Positions 27,909-35,556 of a DNA stretch of 57,484 bases are shown piece after piece. The stretch is from DASYQD01 sp036005845 (GTDB lineage Bacteria > Acidobacteriota > Thermoanaerobaculia > Multivoradales > JAIOJS01). Below the pieces are notes generated by a model. It ran no database searches. It saw only the letters and a program-made list of their open reading frames with translations, and had not been told where the DNA came from. The translations under genes and the position numbers were made by a program. The stretch covers positions 1 through 57,484 of the forward strand of contig DASYQD010000088.1 in assembly GCA_036005845.1 (NCBI GenBank), written 5' to 3'. Numbering within the stretch: the first letter of the stretch is position 1; the number at the start of each line of letters is the position of its first letter.

Positions 27909-27995
27909 TGGTGGAGGCGGATGGATTCGAACCACCGTAGGGCGATGCCCAGCAGATTTACAGTCTGCCCCCTTTGGCCACTCGGGTACGCCTCC
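27909..27995 (-). tRNA. tRNA-Tyr(GTA)
   Basis: Reading the minus strand, GGAGGCG pairs with CGCCTCC, the anticodon loop is ACTGTAAAT, a long class II variable arm is present, and GGTTCGAATCC forms the T-arm. CCA is encoded (27909-27911). Confidence 0.97.
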
Positions 27996-28022
27996 AAAGA
28001 ACGCTGCTTCCGCTGTCCAGCC

Positions 28023-28097
28023 TGGAGCCGGCACCCGGAATCGAACCGGGGACCAACTGCTTACAAGGCAGTTGCTCTACCGCTGAGCTATGCCGGC
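28023..28097 (-). tRNA. tRNA-Thr(TGT)
   Basis: Minus strand: acceptor GCCGGCA/TGCCGGC, D-arm AGCTCAGCGGTAGAGC, anticodon loop CTTGTAA, T-arm CCGGTTCGATTCCGG, encoded CCA at 28023-28025. It lies 27 nt upstream of tRNA-Tyr in the same transcript. Confidence 0.97.
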
Positions 28098-28146
28098 GAG
28101 GGCCGGCGTGCCGGCCTTGGCGAGCTCCGACCGCTCCGGGCGGCGT

Positions 28147-28175
28147 AGTGTACCGGCGGCGGCCGGTCCCCGCAA
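28147..28175 (-). promoter_or_regulatory. Promoter of the tRNA-Thr/tRNA-Tyr transcript
   Basis: On the minus strand TTGCGG (28175-28170), a 17-nt spacer and TACACT (28152-28147), about 50 nt before tRNA-Thr. Confidence 0.5.
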
Positions 28176-28218
28176 CCTGCTGGCTCCCCGTCTATTCGCA
28201 GCGCTCCGACCGTTTTCG

Positions 28219-28575
28219 TCATTGCACCAGCAGCGATCCCTTCATCGTCGGGTGAAGCGTGCACCGGTAGTCGAGCTGCCCCGCGGCGGTCACGGTGTAG
28301 CTCCACGACTTGCCGGCGGCGATCTCCTTCGAGTCGAAGGCACCGCGCTTGGCGGTCGCGGTGTGCACGAGCAGGTCCTTGTTGACCCAGACGATGCGGT
28401 CGCCCACCTTCGCGCGCATGAACTTCGGCGCGAAGCTGCTGGCGTCGATCACCACCGTGTGGACGACCGGCTGGCGCTCGCCCTTCGCCGCCGCGAAGAG
28501 CGGTAGGGCGAGAGCGAACGCGCCGGCAACGAGACCCAGGCAGACGGCGATGCGGCGAGTCACGGTCGCGCTCAC
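28219..28575 (-). CDS. Secreted cupredoxin (plastocyanin/azurin-like)
   Basis: 118 residues from GTG 28575 (overlapping the DUF4142 stop), with a signal peptide (about 1-30, ending LFAAAKG). The mature domain VIDASSFAPKFMRAKVGDRI is a plastocyanin-type Greek key. Type 1 copper ligands are visible: His in LLVHTATA, then Cys, His and Met in YRCTLHPTMKG. It is a periplasmic copper redox protein, possibly an electron carrier or copper sequestration factor. Coupled translation with the DUF4142 gene suggests a joint stress role. Confidence 0.88.
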   Translation of the reverse strand: MSATVTRRIAVCLGLVAGAFALALPLFAAAKGERQPVVHTVVIDASSFAPKFMRAKVGDRIVWVNKDLLVHTATAKRGAFDSKEIAAGKSWSYTVTAAGQLDYRCTLHPTMKGSLLVQ

Positions 28576-29090
28576 TTGCCGAGCGAGCTCTGCAGCGCCT
28601 TGGCGTGCTCGAGGTGGGCGACGAAGGCCGGACGCACCTTGACCAGCAGCGCCTTCAGCTCGGCATTGCTGGCGCCGGGGATGAGCACCTTGTCGACGGC
28701 GTCGAGCACCTGCTGGTGGTAGGCCACCTCGCGGTCGACGTAGGCCCTGTCGAAGGCGGCGCCGTGGAGGGTGTGCAGGTGGGTGATGTTGAGGTCGCCG
28801 TCCTTCTTCAGGCTCTGGCTGGTCGGGTTGTCCTCGGGCGTGACGCCGAGCTTCGTCACCAGCTCCACCGCCGACTTGTTCACGGCGGTGTGATCGCTGA
28901 CCATCAGCTCGGCGAACTTCTTGACCTCGGCGTTTCTGGTGGTGGAGGCGGCGAGCTTGCCGGCGTCGACATCGACTTGGTTGGCGGTGACGACGATCGA
29001 GGCGATCTGCGCGTCGTTGACGGCGGCCGCGCGCAGGGCGGCCGGGGCGGCGAGCAGGGCGAGGGCGAGAGCGGCGGTCGAGAGCTTCAT
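28572..29090 (-). CDS. DUF4142 exported protein
   Basis: 172 residues from ATG 29090, after a signal peptide (MKLSTAALALALLAAPAALR). The helical ferritin-like pattern ASIVVTANQVDVDAGKLA, KFAELMVSDHTAVNKSA and VAHLEHAKALQ is that of DUF4142 proteins, found in periplasm and of uncertain function, often stress-linked. It is the first gene of a two-gene operon with the cupredoxin and is divergent from a cysteine-rich regulator. Confidence 0.88.
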   Translation of the reverse strand: MKLSTAALALALLAAPAALRAAAVNDAQIASIVVTANQVDVDAGKLAASTTRNAEVKKFAELMVSDHTAVNKSAVELVTKLGVTPEDNPTSQSLKKDGDLNITHLHTLHGAAFDRAYVDREVAYHQQVLDAVDKVLIPGASNAELKALLVKVRPAFVAHLEHAKALQSSLGK

Positions 29091-29132
29091 GAGCGACTCC
29101 TCTGAGGTAGGTGGGGACCCGTTCATCGGGCC

Positions 29133-29210
29133 TTCTAAAACAACGACAACAGGTTATAGAAAGGCGGCCGGCCCTGTCAAGTCTTGAGCCGGAGCTCATT
29201 GGTTTTAGAA
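29133..29210. promoter_or_regulatory. Paired inverted 9-bp boxes in a divergent intergenic region
   Basis: TTCTAAAAC (29133-29141) and GTTTTAGAA (29202-29210) are perfect inverted copies 60 bp apart. The right box covers the -10 of the regulator promoter; the left lies just downstream of the predicted start of the DUF4142 transcript. They look like operators for the regulator encoded beside them. Confidence 0.55.
29153..29180 (-). promoter_or_regulatory. Promoter of the DUF4142-cupredoxin operon
   Basis: On the minus strand TTGACA (29180-29175), a 16-nt spacer and TATAAC (29158-29153): a near-consensus sigma70 promoter. Confidence 0.65.
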
Positions 29211-29211
29211 T
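29184..29211 (+). promoter_or_regulatory. Promoter of the regulator gene, probably leaderless
   Basis: TTGAGC (29184-29189), a 16-nt spacer and TAGAAT (29206-29211). The ATG at 29218 sits where transcription should begin, and there is no Shine-Dalgarno. Confidence 0.5.
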
Positions 29212-29217
29212 GTGGGC

Positions 29218-30003
29218 ATGGAGCAGGAGCGCCTGCTGGCGGAGATCGCGGGCGTCTCGGCGCTGGCCGAGCCGGTGCGGCGCGCGCTCTACCTCTACGT
29301 CTGTGCGCAGGACGGCGAGGTGACGCGCGACCAGGCGGCGGCGGCCGTCGACACCTCGCGCAGCATGGCCGGCTTCCACCTCGACCGCTTGGTGGAGCAG
29401 GGGCTGCTCGAGGCCTCGTTCCGGCGGCTCACCGGGCGTAGCGGCCCGGGCGCGGGCCGGCCCGCCAAGCTCTACCGCCGCTCGCAGCGCCAGCTCGCCG
29501 TCAGTCTGCCGCCGCGCAGCTACGAGCTCGCGGCCCGCATCCTCGCCGACGCCGTCGACGCCAGCCCGTCGCCGAAGCTGCGCGCGACTCTCGTCGACTC
29601 AGCGCGAGCGCTCGGCGAGCGGATCGGCGAGGACGCCGCCGTGCACGTAAGTACGGCAGCGGAGAAGGGCGAACCGCTCGCGAGCCTCGACGACGCGCTG
29701 GTCGCTACCGGCTTCGAGCCCGAGCGCACAGCCGCCGACATCCGCTTCCGCAACTGTCCCTTCCACGCGCTGACCACCGAGCACCGGGATCTCGTCTGCG
29801 GCATGAACCTCGCGCTCGTCGAAGGCATGGTCTCCGGCGCCGGTGTCACCGAGGCCAAGCCGCGCCTCGACCCGCGCCCGGGCCGCTGCTGCGTGTGCAT
29901 CGACCTTCCGCGTGCGCGCGAACGCCGCGCGACGTCCTCGCCCGCCAAGCCTCGCCGTCGCCAACCGCATCGAGCGGCGGCAACAGCGCGGCGCACGCGC
30001 TAG
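29218..30003 (+). CDS. HTH transcriptional regulator with C-terminal cysteine cluster (COG2345/SufR-like)
   Basis: 261 residues. A winged-helix N-terminus (about 10-90: EPVRRALYLYVCAQDGEVT, RSMAGFHLDRLVEQGLLE) resembles ArsR-type regulators. Cys180 (FRNCPFH), Cys194 (LVCGMN) and Cys224, 225 and 227 (RCCVC) match the cysteine pattern of SufR-like regulators that bind an iron-sulfur cluster, so it may sense redox state, iron or copper. The Arg/Ala/Pro-rich end (after about 232) is unconserved. It is divergent from the cupredoxin operon, with shared inverted boxes, so it probably controls both. Confidence 0.82.
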   Translation: MEQERLLAEIAGVSALAEPVRRALYLYVCAQDGEVTRDQAAAAVDTSRSMAGFHLDRLVEQGLLEASFRRLTGRSGPGAGRPAKLYRRSQRQLAVSLPPRSYELAARILADAVDASPSPKLRATLVDSARALGERIGEDAAVHVSTAAEKGEPLASLDDALVATGFEPERTAADIRFRNCPFHALTTEHRDLVCGMNLALVEGMVSGAGVTEAKPRLDPRPGRCCVCIDLPRARERRATSSPAKPRRRQPHRAAATARRTR

Positions 30004-30019
30004 ACTGAACCCACCCCGA

Positions 30020-30094
30020 GCGGGAGTAACTCAGGGGTAGAGTCACGGCCTTCCAAGCCGTTGGTCGCGGGTTCGAATCCCGTCTCCCGCTCCA
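30020..30094 (+). tRNA. tRNA-Gly(TCC)
   Basis: GCGGGAG/CTCCCGC acceptor, D-arm ACTCAGGGGTAGAGT, anticodon loop CTTCCAA, T-arm GCGGGTTCGAATCCCGT, encoded CCA at 30092-30094. Confidence 0.97.
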
Positions 30095-30134
30095 CCTGAT
30101 GCCAGGGCCCCGCTGGGTCGACTAGCATGGGCGC

Positions 30135-31223
30135 ATGATGCGACTCGGCAGTCGGAGCTTCTTGGTTCTCGCGCTGGCCAGCGTCGGTTTCTTCGCGGAA
30201 CCGCCGGCGAGCTTGGCGGCAGGCACGCCGGCGTCGACATCGCATCCGCAGGAGACTCGCTATCACCTCGCCCGCACGCTGCCCATCGGCGGCGAGGGTG
30301 GTTGGGATTACCTGGCCGTCGACGAGGGTGCGCGGCGGCTCTACGTGTCGCACTCGACGCGGGTCGAGGTGCTCGACGCCGACAAGGGGACGGCGGTGGG
30401 CGTGATCGACGGGCTGTCCGGGGTGCATGGCATCGCCTTGGCGCCGGCACTGGGGCGCGGGTTCATCAGCAACGGCAAGACCAACTCGGTGACGGTGTTC
30501 GAGCTGGCGACATTGAAGAAGGTGGCCGAGGTGCCGGTCACCGGCGAGGCGCCGGACGCGATCCTGTTCGACCCGGTGTCGAAGCGCGTGTTTGCTTGCA
30601 ACCATCGCTCCGGCAACGTGACGGCGATCGACGCCGCTACCGCAAAGGTGGTTGGCACGGTGGACGTCGGCGGCACGCTCGAGTTCGCGACGACGGACCT
30701 CGCAGGAACGATCTTCGTCAACGTGGAGGACCGCGGCCAGGTGGCGGCGATCGACGCCAGGTCGCTGGCGGTCAAGGCGCGCTGGCCGCTGGCGCCGTGC
30801 GAGGAGCCCACCGGGATGGCGATCGACCGCTCCTCGCGACGGCTCTTCGTCGCCTGCAGCAACCGCATGGCGGCGGTGGTCGACGACTCCAGCGGCAAGG
30901 TGGTGATGACGGTCCCGACCGGCGACGGCACTGACGGTGCCGGGTTTGACGCGGCGGCGAAGACGGCGTTCACCTCAAACGGCGACGGGACGCTCACGGT
31001 GGTCCACGAGGACACGCCGGACAAGTTTCGTCTCGTCGAGAACGTGACGACGCGCAAGGGCGCGCGCACGATGGCGGCGGACGAGAAGACTCACCGGGTC
31101 TTCCTCTCGACCGCGGACTACGGGCCGCCGCCGCCGGCGACCGCCGAGCAGCCGCATCCGCGTCCGTCTGTGCTGACCGGCACGTTCGTCGTGCTGGTCG
31201 TCGAGCCCGCGGCGAAGCCATGA
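30135..31223 (+). CDS. Exported YVTN/YncE-type beta-propeller protein
   Basis: 362 residues (start 30135, or 30138) with a signal peptide ending near SLAAG. About seven blades repeat the pattern of a short strand pair with a turn: DYLAVDEGARRLYVSHS, IALAPALGRGFISNG, AILFDPVSKRVFACNH, MAIDRSSRRLFVACSN. Such propellers bind partner proteins or ligands in the periplasm; no catalytic motif is visible. A single-gene unit behind tRNA-Gly. Confidence 0.85.
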   Translation: MMRLGSRSFLVLALASVGFFAEPPASLAAGTPASTSHPQETRYHLARTLPIGGEGGWDYLAVDEGARRLYVSHSTRVEVLDADKGTAVGVIDGLSGVHGIALAPALGRGFISNGKTNSVTVFELATLKKVAEVPVTGEAPDAILFDPVSKRVFACNHRSGNVTAIDAATAKVVGTVDVGGTLEFATTDLAGTIFVNVEDRGQVAAIDARSLAVKARWPLAPCEEPTGMAIDRSSRRLFVACSNRMAAVVDDSSGKVVMTVPTGDGTDGAGFDAAAKTAFTSNGDGTLTVVHEDTPDKFRLVENVTTRKGARTMAADEKTHRVFLSTADYGPPPPATAEQPHPRPSVLTGTFVVLVVEPAAKP

Positions 31224-31295
31224 CGCTCTGACGCTCTAACGGCGCGGTATCGCCCGCCCGATCCGTCACCGTCGCGTGGCTACAATCCCTCTGCG

Positions 31296-32504
31296 GTGCC
31301 GAGCTCCCTACCCCAACCGGAGGCGCCGCGCGCCTGGCTCAAGGCCGCCGTCCTGCTCGTCAGCACCGGCCTCGCCCTGGGAGCCGCGGAGCTGTTCCTG
31401 CGCGCCAGCCATCCGTTCGGCTTCCGCCAGCGCGGCAACGCGCTGGTGCTCCCCGCAAACAAGGTCTATGACATTCGCGCCGATGCGCGCTCGCGCTCCG
31501 ATCAGCTCGAGCCGCACGTCGTCCACACCAAGAACTCGCTGGGCTTCCGCGGGCCCGAGCCGCCGCCCGACTTCGCCCGTTGGCTGACCATCGTCGCGGT
31601 GGGCGGCAGCACCACCGAGTGCTTCTACCTCGCCGATGGCAAGACCTGGCCCGAGCGGCTCGCGGCGCGGCTGCGGCCGCAGGTGCCGCGGCTGTGGGTC
31701 GACAACGCGGGGCTCGACGGCCACAGCACCTTCGGCCACCTGCGGCTCGTCAGCCAAACTCTCGTCCACCTGCGGCCGAAGGTGACGCTGTTCCTGGTCG
31801 GTGTCAACGACATGTTCACCGACGCGCCGCATCAACAGGATCGGGTCGAGCTGCGTCCGCTGGGAGTGCTCGCCGACCACTCCGAGCTGGTGGCGACCCT
31901 GCTCAACCTCTATCGCTGGAAGAAGACGAGGTCGATCGAGGACCTCGGCGCCATGCCCAAGCCGGTGGCGTTGCGGGATCGACCGCGGTACCGCGTGCCA
32001 CCGGCGGCGGCGAAGCGGCTTTGGATCGCCCAGGACGAGCGGCTCGCCGGCTTCCGCCGCCGCCTCGAGCAGCTCGTCGACCTCGACCGCGGTCACGGCA
32101 TCGAACCGGTCTTCATCACCCAGCCCTCGCTGCTCGGCGGCATCGACGCCCGCACCGGGCTCGATACGCGCACCATGGAGGTGGACGTCTGGGAGAAGGT
32201 GGACGGCGCCTTCGCGTGGGCGCTGCTCGAACGGTACAACGACGTGACGCGCGATGTCGGCCGCCGGCGCAGCGTGCTGGTGGTCGACCTTGCGCGCGAG
32301 CTGCCCAAGGACTCGACGTACTTCTACGACTTCTTCCACTTCACCAACGAGGGCGCCGACCGCGTGGGCGCCCTGGTGGCGCGCGGCATCGCGCCGCTGC
32401 TCGCGCAGCGCTTTCCCGCCTTCGTCGTCAACCCGTCGCCGGACGCTGGGCCGGGAGCGTCGGCTCGGGCAGCAGCACCGGGCAGCCATCCTCGTCGAGG
32501 TTGA
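31296..32504 (+). CDS. Membrane-anchored SGNH/GDSL-type hydrolase
   Basis: 402 residues from GTG 31296. One N-terminal transmembrane segment (about 15-35, AVLLVSTGLALGAAELFL) holds an extracytoplasmic domain. Block I VAVGGSTTE carries the nucleophile Ser, block III is FLVGVND, and the catalytic Asp/His are in DFFHFTNEG. Such enzymes add or remove acyl groups on exopolysaccharide or cell-wall sugars. It lies tail to tail with the pga-type operon (its end overlaps pgaD), so acetyl editing of that polymer is conceivable but unproven. Confidence 0.82.
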   Translation: MPSSLPQPEAPRAWLKAAVLLVSTGLALGAAELFLRASHPFGFRQRGNALVLPANKVYDIRADARSRSDQLEPHVVHTKNSLGFRGPEPPPDFARWLTIVAVGGSTTECFYLADGKTWPERLAARLRPQVPRLWVDNAGLDGHSTFGHLRLVSQTLVHLRPKVTLFLVGVNDMFTDAPHQQDRVELRPLGVLADHSELVATLLNLYRWKKTRSIEDLGAMPKPVALRDRPRYRVPPAAAKRLWIAQDERLAGFRRRLEQLVDLDRGHGIEPVFITQPSLLGGIDARTGLDTRTMEVDVWEKVDGAFAWALLERYNDVTRDVGRRRSVLVVDLARELPKDSTYFYDFFHFTNEGADRVGALVARGIAPLLAQRFPAFVVNPSPDAGPGASARAAAPGSHPRRG

Positions 32505-32940
32505 GCCGCGAGTACCGCCGTTCGCGCAGCAGGCGGCCGATCGATTCGTCGACGTGGAAGCGCTGCCAGACCTCGAGGTCGGTGACCTCGGGCCGCTTGG
32601 CCTTGCGGCGATTCGAGGAGCCGCCGTAGCGCACCACGTTCCAGGCGATCCATACGGCGAGCAGGCCCACCAGGATGAGCAGCACGGATCCGTACGAGGC
32701 CAGGGTGCGGAGCAGCGAGCGGTAGCCGTTGTCGCCGATCTGCTGCACGAAGAGCTCGACGCCGGCGATCCACAGCATGAGGCTCAGCAGCGGCAGGATG
32801 AGATAGATCCACAGCGTCCAGAAGATGAGGGTGAGCACGCGCAGCACACCGTTCGGCACGGAACGCCGCGAGGTCCAGCGGCGCTGCCGCATGGCGTCGA
32901 TGCTGCTGGTCTCAGCGATCCGGGCTTCGCCAGACTGCAT
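32428..32940 (-). CDS. pgaD: PgaD-like membrane protein of poly-GlcNAc synthesis
   Basis: 170 residues from ATG 32940, chosen because GGGAGG precedes it; a GTG at 32955 is the alternative. Two transmembrane helices (about 36-60, LTLIFWTLWIYLILPLLSL, and 80-102) flank a loop; the tail GCPVLLPEPTLPA is short. PgaD stabilises the PgaC synthase and supports c-di-GMP activation in E. coli. It overlaps the pgaC end by 29 nt and the opposite-strand SGNH gene by 77 nt. Confidence 0.82.
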   Translation of the reverse strand: MQSGEARIAETSSIDAMRQRRWTSRRSVPNGVLRVLTLIFWTLWIYLILPLLSLMLWIAGVELFVQQIGDNGYRSLLRTLASYGSVLLILVGLLAVWIAWNVVRYGGSSNRRKAKRPEVTDLEVWQRFHVDESIGRLLRERRYSRLNLDEDGCPVLLPEPTLPAQRPATG

Positions 32941-34141
32941 GGCGGGTCCTCCCACGTTGCGCGAGGGCGAGCGGCAGCGCCGCCACCGACGTACCGGCGT
33001 TGATGATCCAGTAGAGGGCTGGGTACCAGATGGCCCAGAACAGGTTGCGCACGAGCCGCCGCCCTTCGTAGCGCCGGTCGAGCGCCAGGCCGGCGAGGAA
33101 CTGCAGCAGGCAGACGGCGGCGAGCAGGCTGCCGGTCCAGCCCGGCAGCAGGCTGGCGACCTGCAGCGACTCGGGGATCCACTGCGGCATGAGCTGGGTG
33201 AGCGCCCAGGCGAGCAGGACGACGAACACCGCGTAGCACCAGACGGTGCTCACCACTAGCTCGGCGAACACCGGCCACATCCGCCGCTTGGTCCAGGCCA
33301 GCAGCTCGCGCCGGTGGGAGAGCGCCGCCTCGATGCCGCCGCGCGCCCAGCGCAGTCGCTGGCGCCAGAGCCCGCGCACGGTCTCGGGCACCAGGATCCA
33401 GCAGATGGCGCGCGGCTCGTAGAGGATCCCCCAGTAGGCGAGCTGCAGCTTCCAGCTGATGTCGACGTCCTCGGTGACCGTCCGCGGGGACCAGTAGCCG
33501 ACCTCGTGCACGGCGACGCGGCGGAAACATGAGCAGACGCCCGACACCGTGTAGACGCGGCCGAGCAGCCGCTGCGTGCGCTTGATCATGCCGACGATGG
33601 CGGAGAACTCGCCCACCTGGATGCGCGACACCAGCGTCGTGCGATTGAGCACGCGTGGATTGCCGGTGACCGCTCCGACGCGCGGGTTCTCCTCCAGGGC
33701 GGAAACCATCCAGTGGATGGCGTCCTCCTCGAGCAGCGCGTCGGCGTCGATGCACATCAGGTACTCGGAGTCGGTGGCCAGCGCACCGAGATTGAGGGCG
33801 TCGGCCTTGCCGATGTTGCGTTCGAGGGTGAGCAGGCGCAGATTGGAGATCTCACCTTGCAAGCGCAGCAGCAGCTCGCGCGAGCCGTCGGTGCTGGCGT
33901 CGTCGACGACGAAGATCTCGAGGTTGCGGTACTTGCTGGCCGCTGCGGTGCGCACCACCTGCTCGATGGTGAGCGCCTCGTTGCGGCAGGGGATGAGCAC
34001 GGTGACCGCGGGCTGGCTCGACAGCTCGGGCGGGTGCCGGTGGCGCCATTCGCGGCGCAGGTAGAACACCAGCGACCCGACGATCCAGAACAGCGCCATG
34101 AAGAACGGATAGAAGAAGACGAACTGGAAGAGGTGCTCCAT
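32912..34141 (-). CDS. pgaC: Poly-beta-1,6-N-acetylglucosamine synthase (GT2)
   Basis: 409 residues from ATG 34141. The GT2 catalytic series is intact: VDDAST near residue 80, CIDADALLEED, TEDVDISW and the polymer-holding QRLRWARGG. Transmembrane helices lie at the N-terminus (about 8-28) and near residues 295-400. The enzyme polymerises UDP-GlcNAc and exports the chain through the inner membrane. The operon order pgaA-pgaB-like-pgaC-pgaD is that of E. coli. Confidence 0.93.
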   Translation of the reverse strand: MEHLFQFVFFYPFFMALFWIVGSLVFYLRREWRHRHPPELSSQPAVTVLIPCRNEALTIEQVVRTAAASKYRNLEIFVVDDASTDGSRELLLRLQGEISNLRLLTLERNIGKADALNLGALATDSEYLMCIDADALLEEDAIHWMVSALEENPRVGAVTGNPRVLNRTTLVSRIQVGEFSAIVGMIKRTQRLLGRVYTVSGVCSCFRRVAVHEVGYWSPRTVTEDVDISWKLQLAYWGILYEPRAICWILVPETVRGLWRQRLRWARGGIEAALSHRRELLAWTKRRMWPVFAELVVSTVWCYAVFVVLLAWALTQLMPQWIPESLQVASLLPGWTGSLLAAVCLLQFLAGLALDRRYEGRRLVRNLFWAIWYPALYWIINAGTSVAALPLALAQRGRTRHAVWRSPDR

Positions 34142-34149
34142 CGCTTCGC

Positions 34150-35556
34150 TCAGGGCGCGGGCGGTGCGCCGGCATTGGGCAGCGCGAAGGCGGCAAGCGA
34201 GCGGAGCGAGCGATCGAGCCCCGACCGCGCGAGCTCGATCGGCAGGCCGACCCAGTCCCAGCCGCCGATGGCGAGGTCGGTGGCTTCCTGGTTGGCGGCG
34301 GCGACCGCCGCCGAGGCGACGGTGGCACCGCGCTCCGCTGGGCGATCGGTCGCGAAGGGCGTCAGGCGGAAGGCGCGCTCGCCCAGGCCCGCTTCGCCGC
34401 GCCAACCAACGCGGGCGGCGGGACGCACGTACTGCACGGCCTCGCCGAGGCGATCCTGCGCCGTGGCGCCGGCGGGCAGCAGCGCCACGTCGAGCTCGAC
34501 GGCGCGCGCCAGGTCCGCGGCCAGCGCCACGTCCCTGCCGCGATCGCCGGTGGTCGGCACGTCGACGGCGACCCAGCGGACGCCCGCGCGGTGGAGCGTA
34601 CGCGCGAGCGGCCCGGCGACGTCGCCGCGCACGGTCGTTACCGTGGTGGGAAACCAAACGCCTTGCGCGTCGCCCACGCGGAGCCGCACCCCGTTGAGGG
34701 CGAGCTTGCGAACCACGCCGACGATCTCGGCGACGCGAGTGGCGGGATCGTTGCCCGAGCAGATCCACCCCGCGTCCACCTCGACGAAACGCACCGGATG
34801 ATCGTCGGGGTTCCAGCGCGCGCTGGCCTGCGCCACCGCCCAGATGCCCGCCCACGACGGCACGGCGAAGAGGGCGACTCGCGTCGAGCGGCCGTCGAAC
34901 TCCGGCGGCATGGTGGTGAAGGTCGGCAGTTGCAGCGTCAGCCCGAGGCTCTTGGCCACCGCCTCCGCGGGGCCGCTCCAAGTGCCGGGAGCCCAGGCGA
35001 CACCGACCGGCGCGCGGCCGGTGCGATCGTGTAGCGCCGAGACCTGTTCGGCGAGCGCGGCGCGCAGCCGGGACAGCGCGGCCTCTTCGTCGACGACCGC
35101 GGTGGGAGCGCAGCGCACTTCGGGCTGTTCGTCGGCAATCGCCGGCTCGACCCGCGGCACGAGCTCCACCCAGGGCGAGTGCGCGAGGGTGGCCAGCGCC
35201 GGCGCCAGCGACGCGTCCGCGAGCTGCGCGGCGCTGACCGTTACCGTCGCCGGCGTCTGGTAGAGCTCGAGGAGCGGCAGCACGTATCGCGCGGCGCCGG
35301 CGGGGTCGTCGAAGGTGAGCAGGACGCTCTGCGCCGGCGCGCTGCCGGCGGCGAGCTCCGTGGCGCGCACCGCCTGCCGGCCGTGCGCCTGCAGGAACTC
35401 GAGGTGCTCCGCGAGCCGGCCCAGGGTGAGGGCGCCCTCGCCGGCAGGCTCGGCGACCACTCCCCAGACGAGCCCCAGCGGCGCGCCGCTGGCGGCGCGA
35501 GCGGCGACGACGCCGAGCAACATCGCCACGGCCAGCGGTCGCTTCAGATGGGTCAG
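34150..35556 (-). CDS. Degenerate PgaB-like polysaccharide deacetylase/hydrolase
   Basis: About 468 residues. The N-terminal domain keeps RLAEHLEFLQAHGRQAV and VLLTFDDP of PgaB deacetylases, but the His-x3-His metal pair expected about 60 residues later is absent (the segment reads HSPWVELVPRVEP). The C-terminal half retains VDAGWICSGNDPATRV and LNGVRLRVGDAQGVWFP of the GH153-like domain but is far shorter than in PgaB. The start is uncertain: CTG 35556 overlaps the pgaA stop (CTGA) with GGAGG 5 nt upstream and opens a good signal peptide (KRPLAVAMLLGVVAARAAS); the first ATG, at 35523, cuts the signal in half. It is probably a binding or scaffold protein rather than a deacetylase. Confidence 0.7.
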   Translation of the reverse strand: MTHLKRPLAVAMLLGVVAARAASGAPLGLVWGVVAEPAGEGALTLGRLAEHLEFLQAHGRQAVRATELAAGSAPAQSVLLTFDDPAGAARYVLPLLELYQTPATVTVSAAQLADASLAPALATLAHSPWVELVPRVEPAIADEQPEVRCAPTAVVDEEAALSRLRAALAEQVSALHDRTGRAPVGVAWAPGTWSGPAEAVAKSLGLTLQLPTFTTMPPEFDGRSTRVALFAVPSWAGIWAVAQASARWNPDDHPVRFVEVDAGWICSGNDPATRVAEIVGVVRKLALNGVRLRVGDAQGVWFPTTVTTVRGDVAGPLARTLHRAGVRWVAVDVPTTGDRGRDVALAADLARAVELDVALLPAGATAQDRLGEAVQYVRPAARVGWRGEAGLGERAFRLTPFATDRPAERGATVASAAVAAANQEATDLAIGGWDWVGLPIELARSGLDRSLRSLAAFALPNAGAPPAP

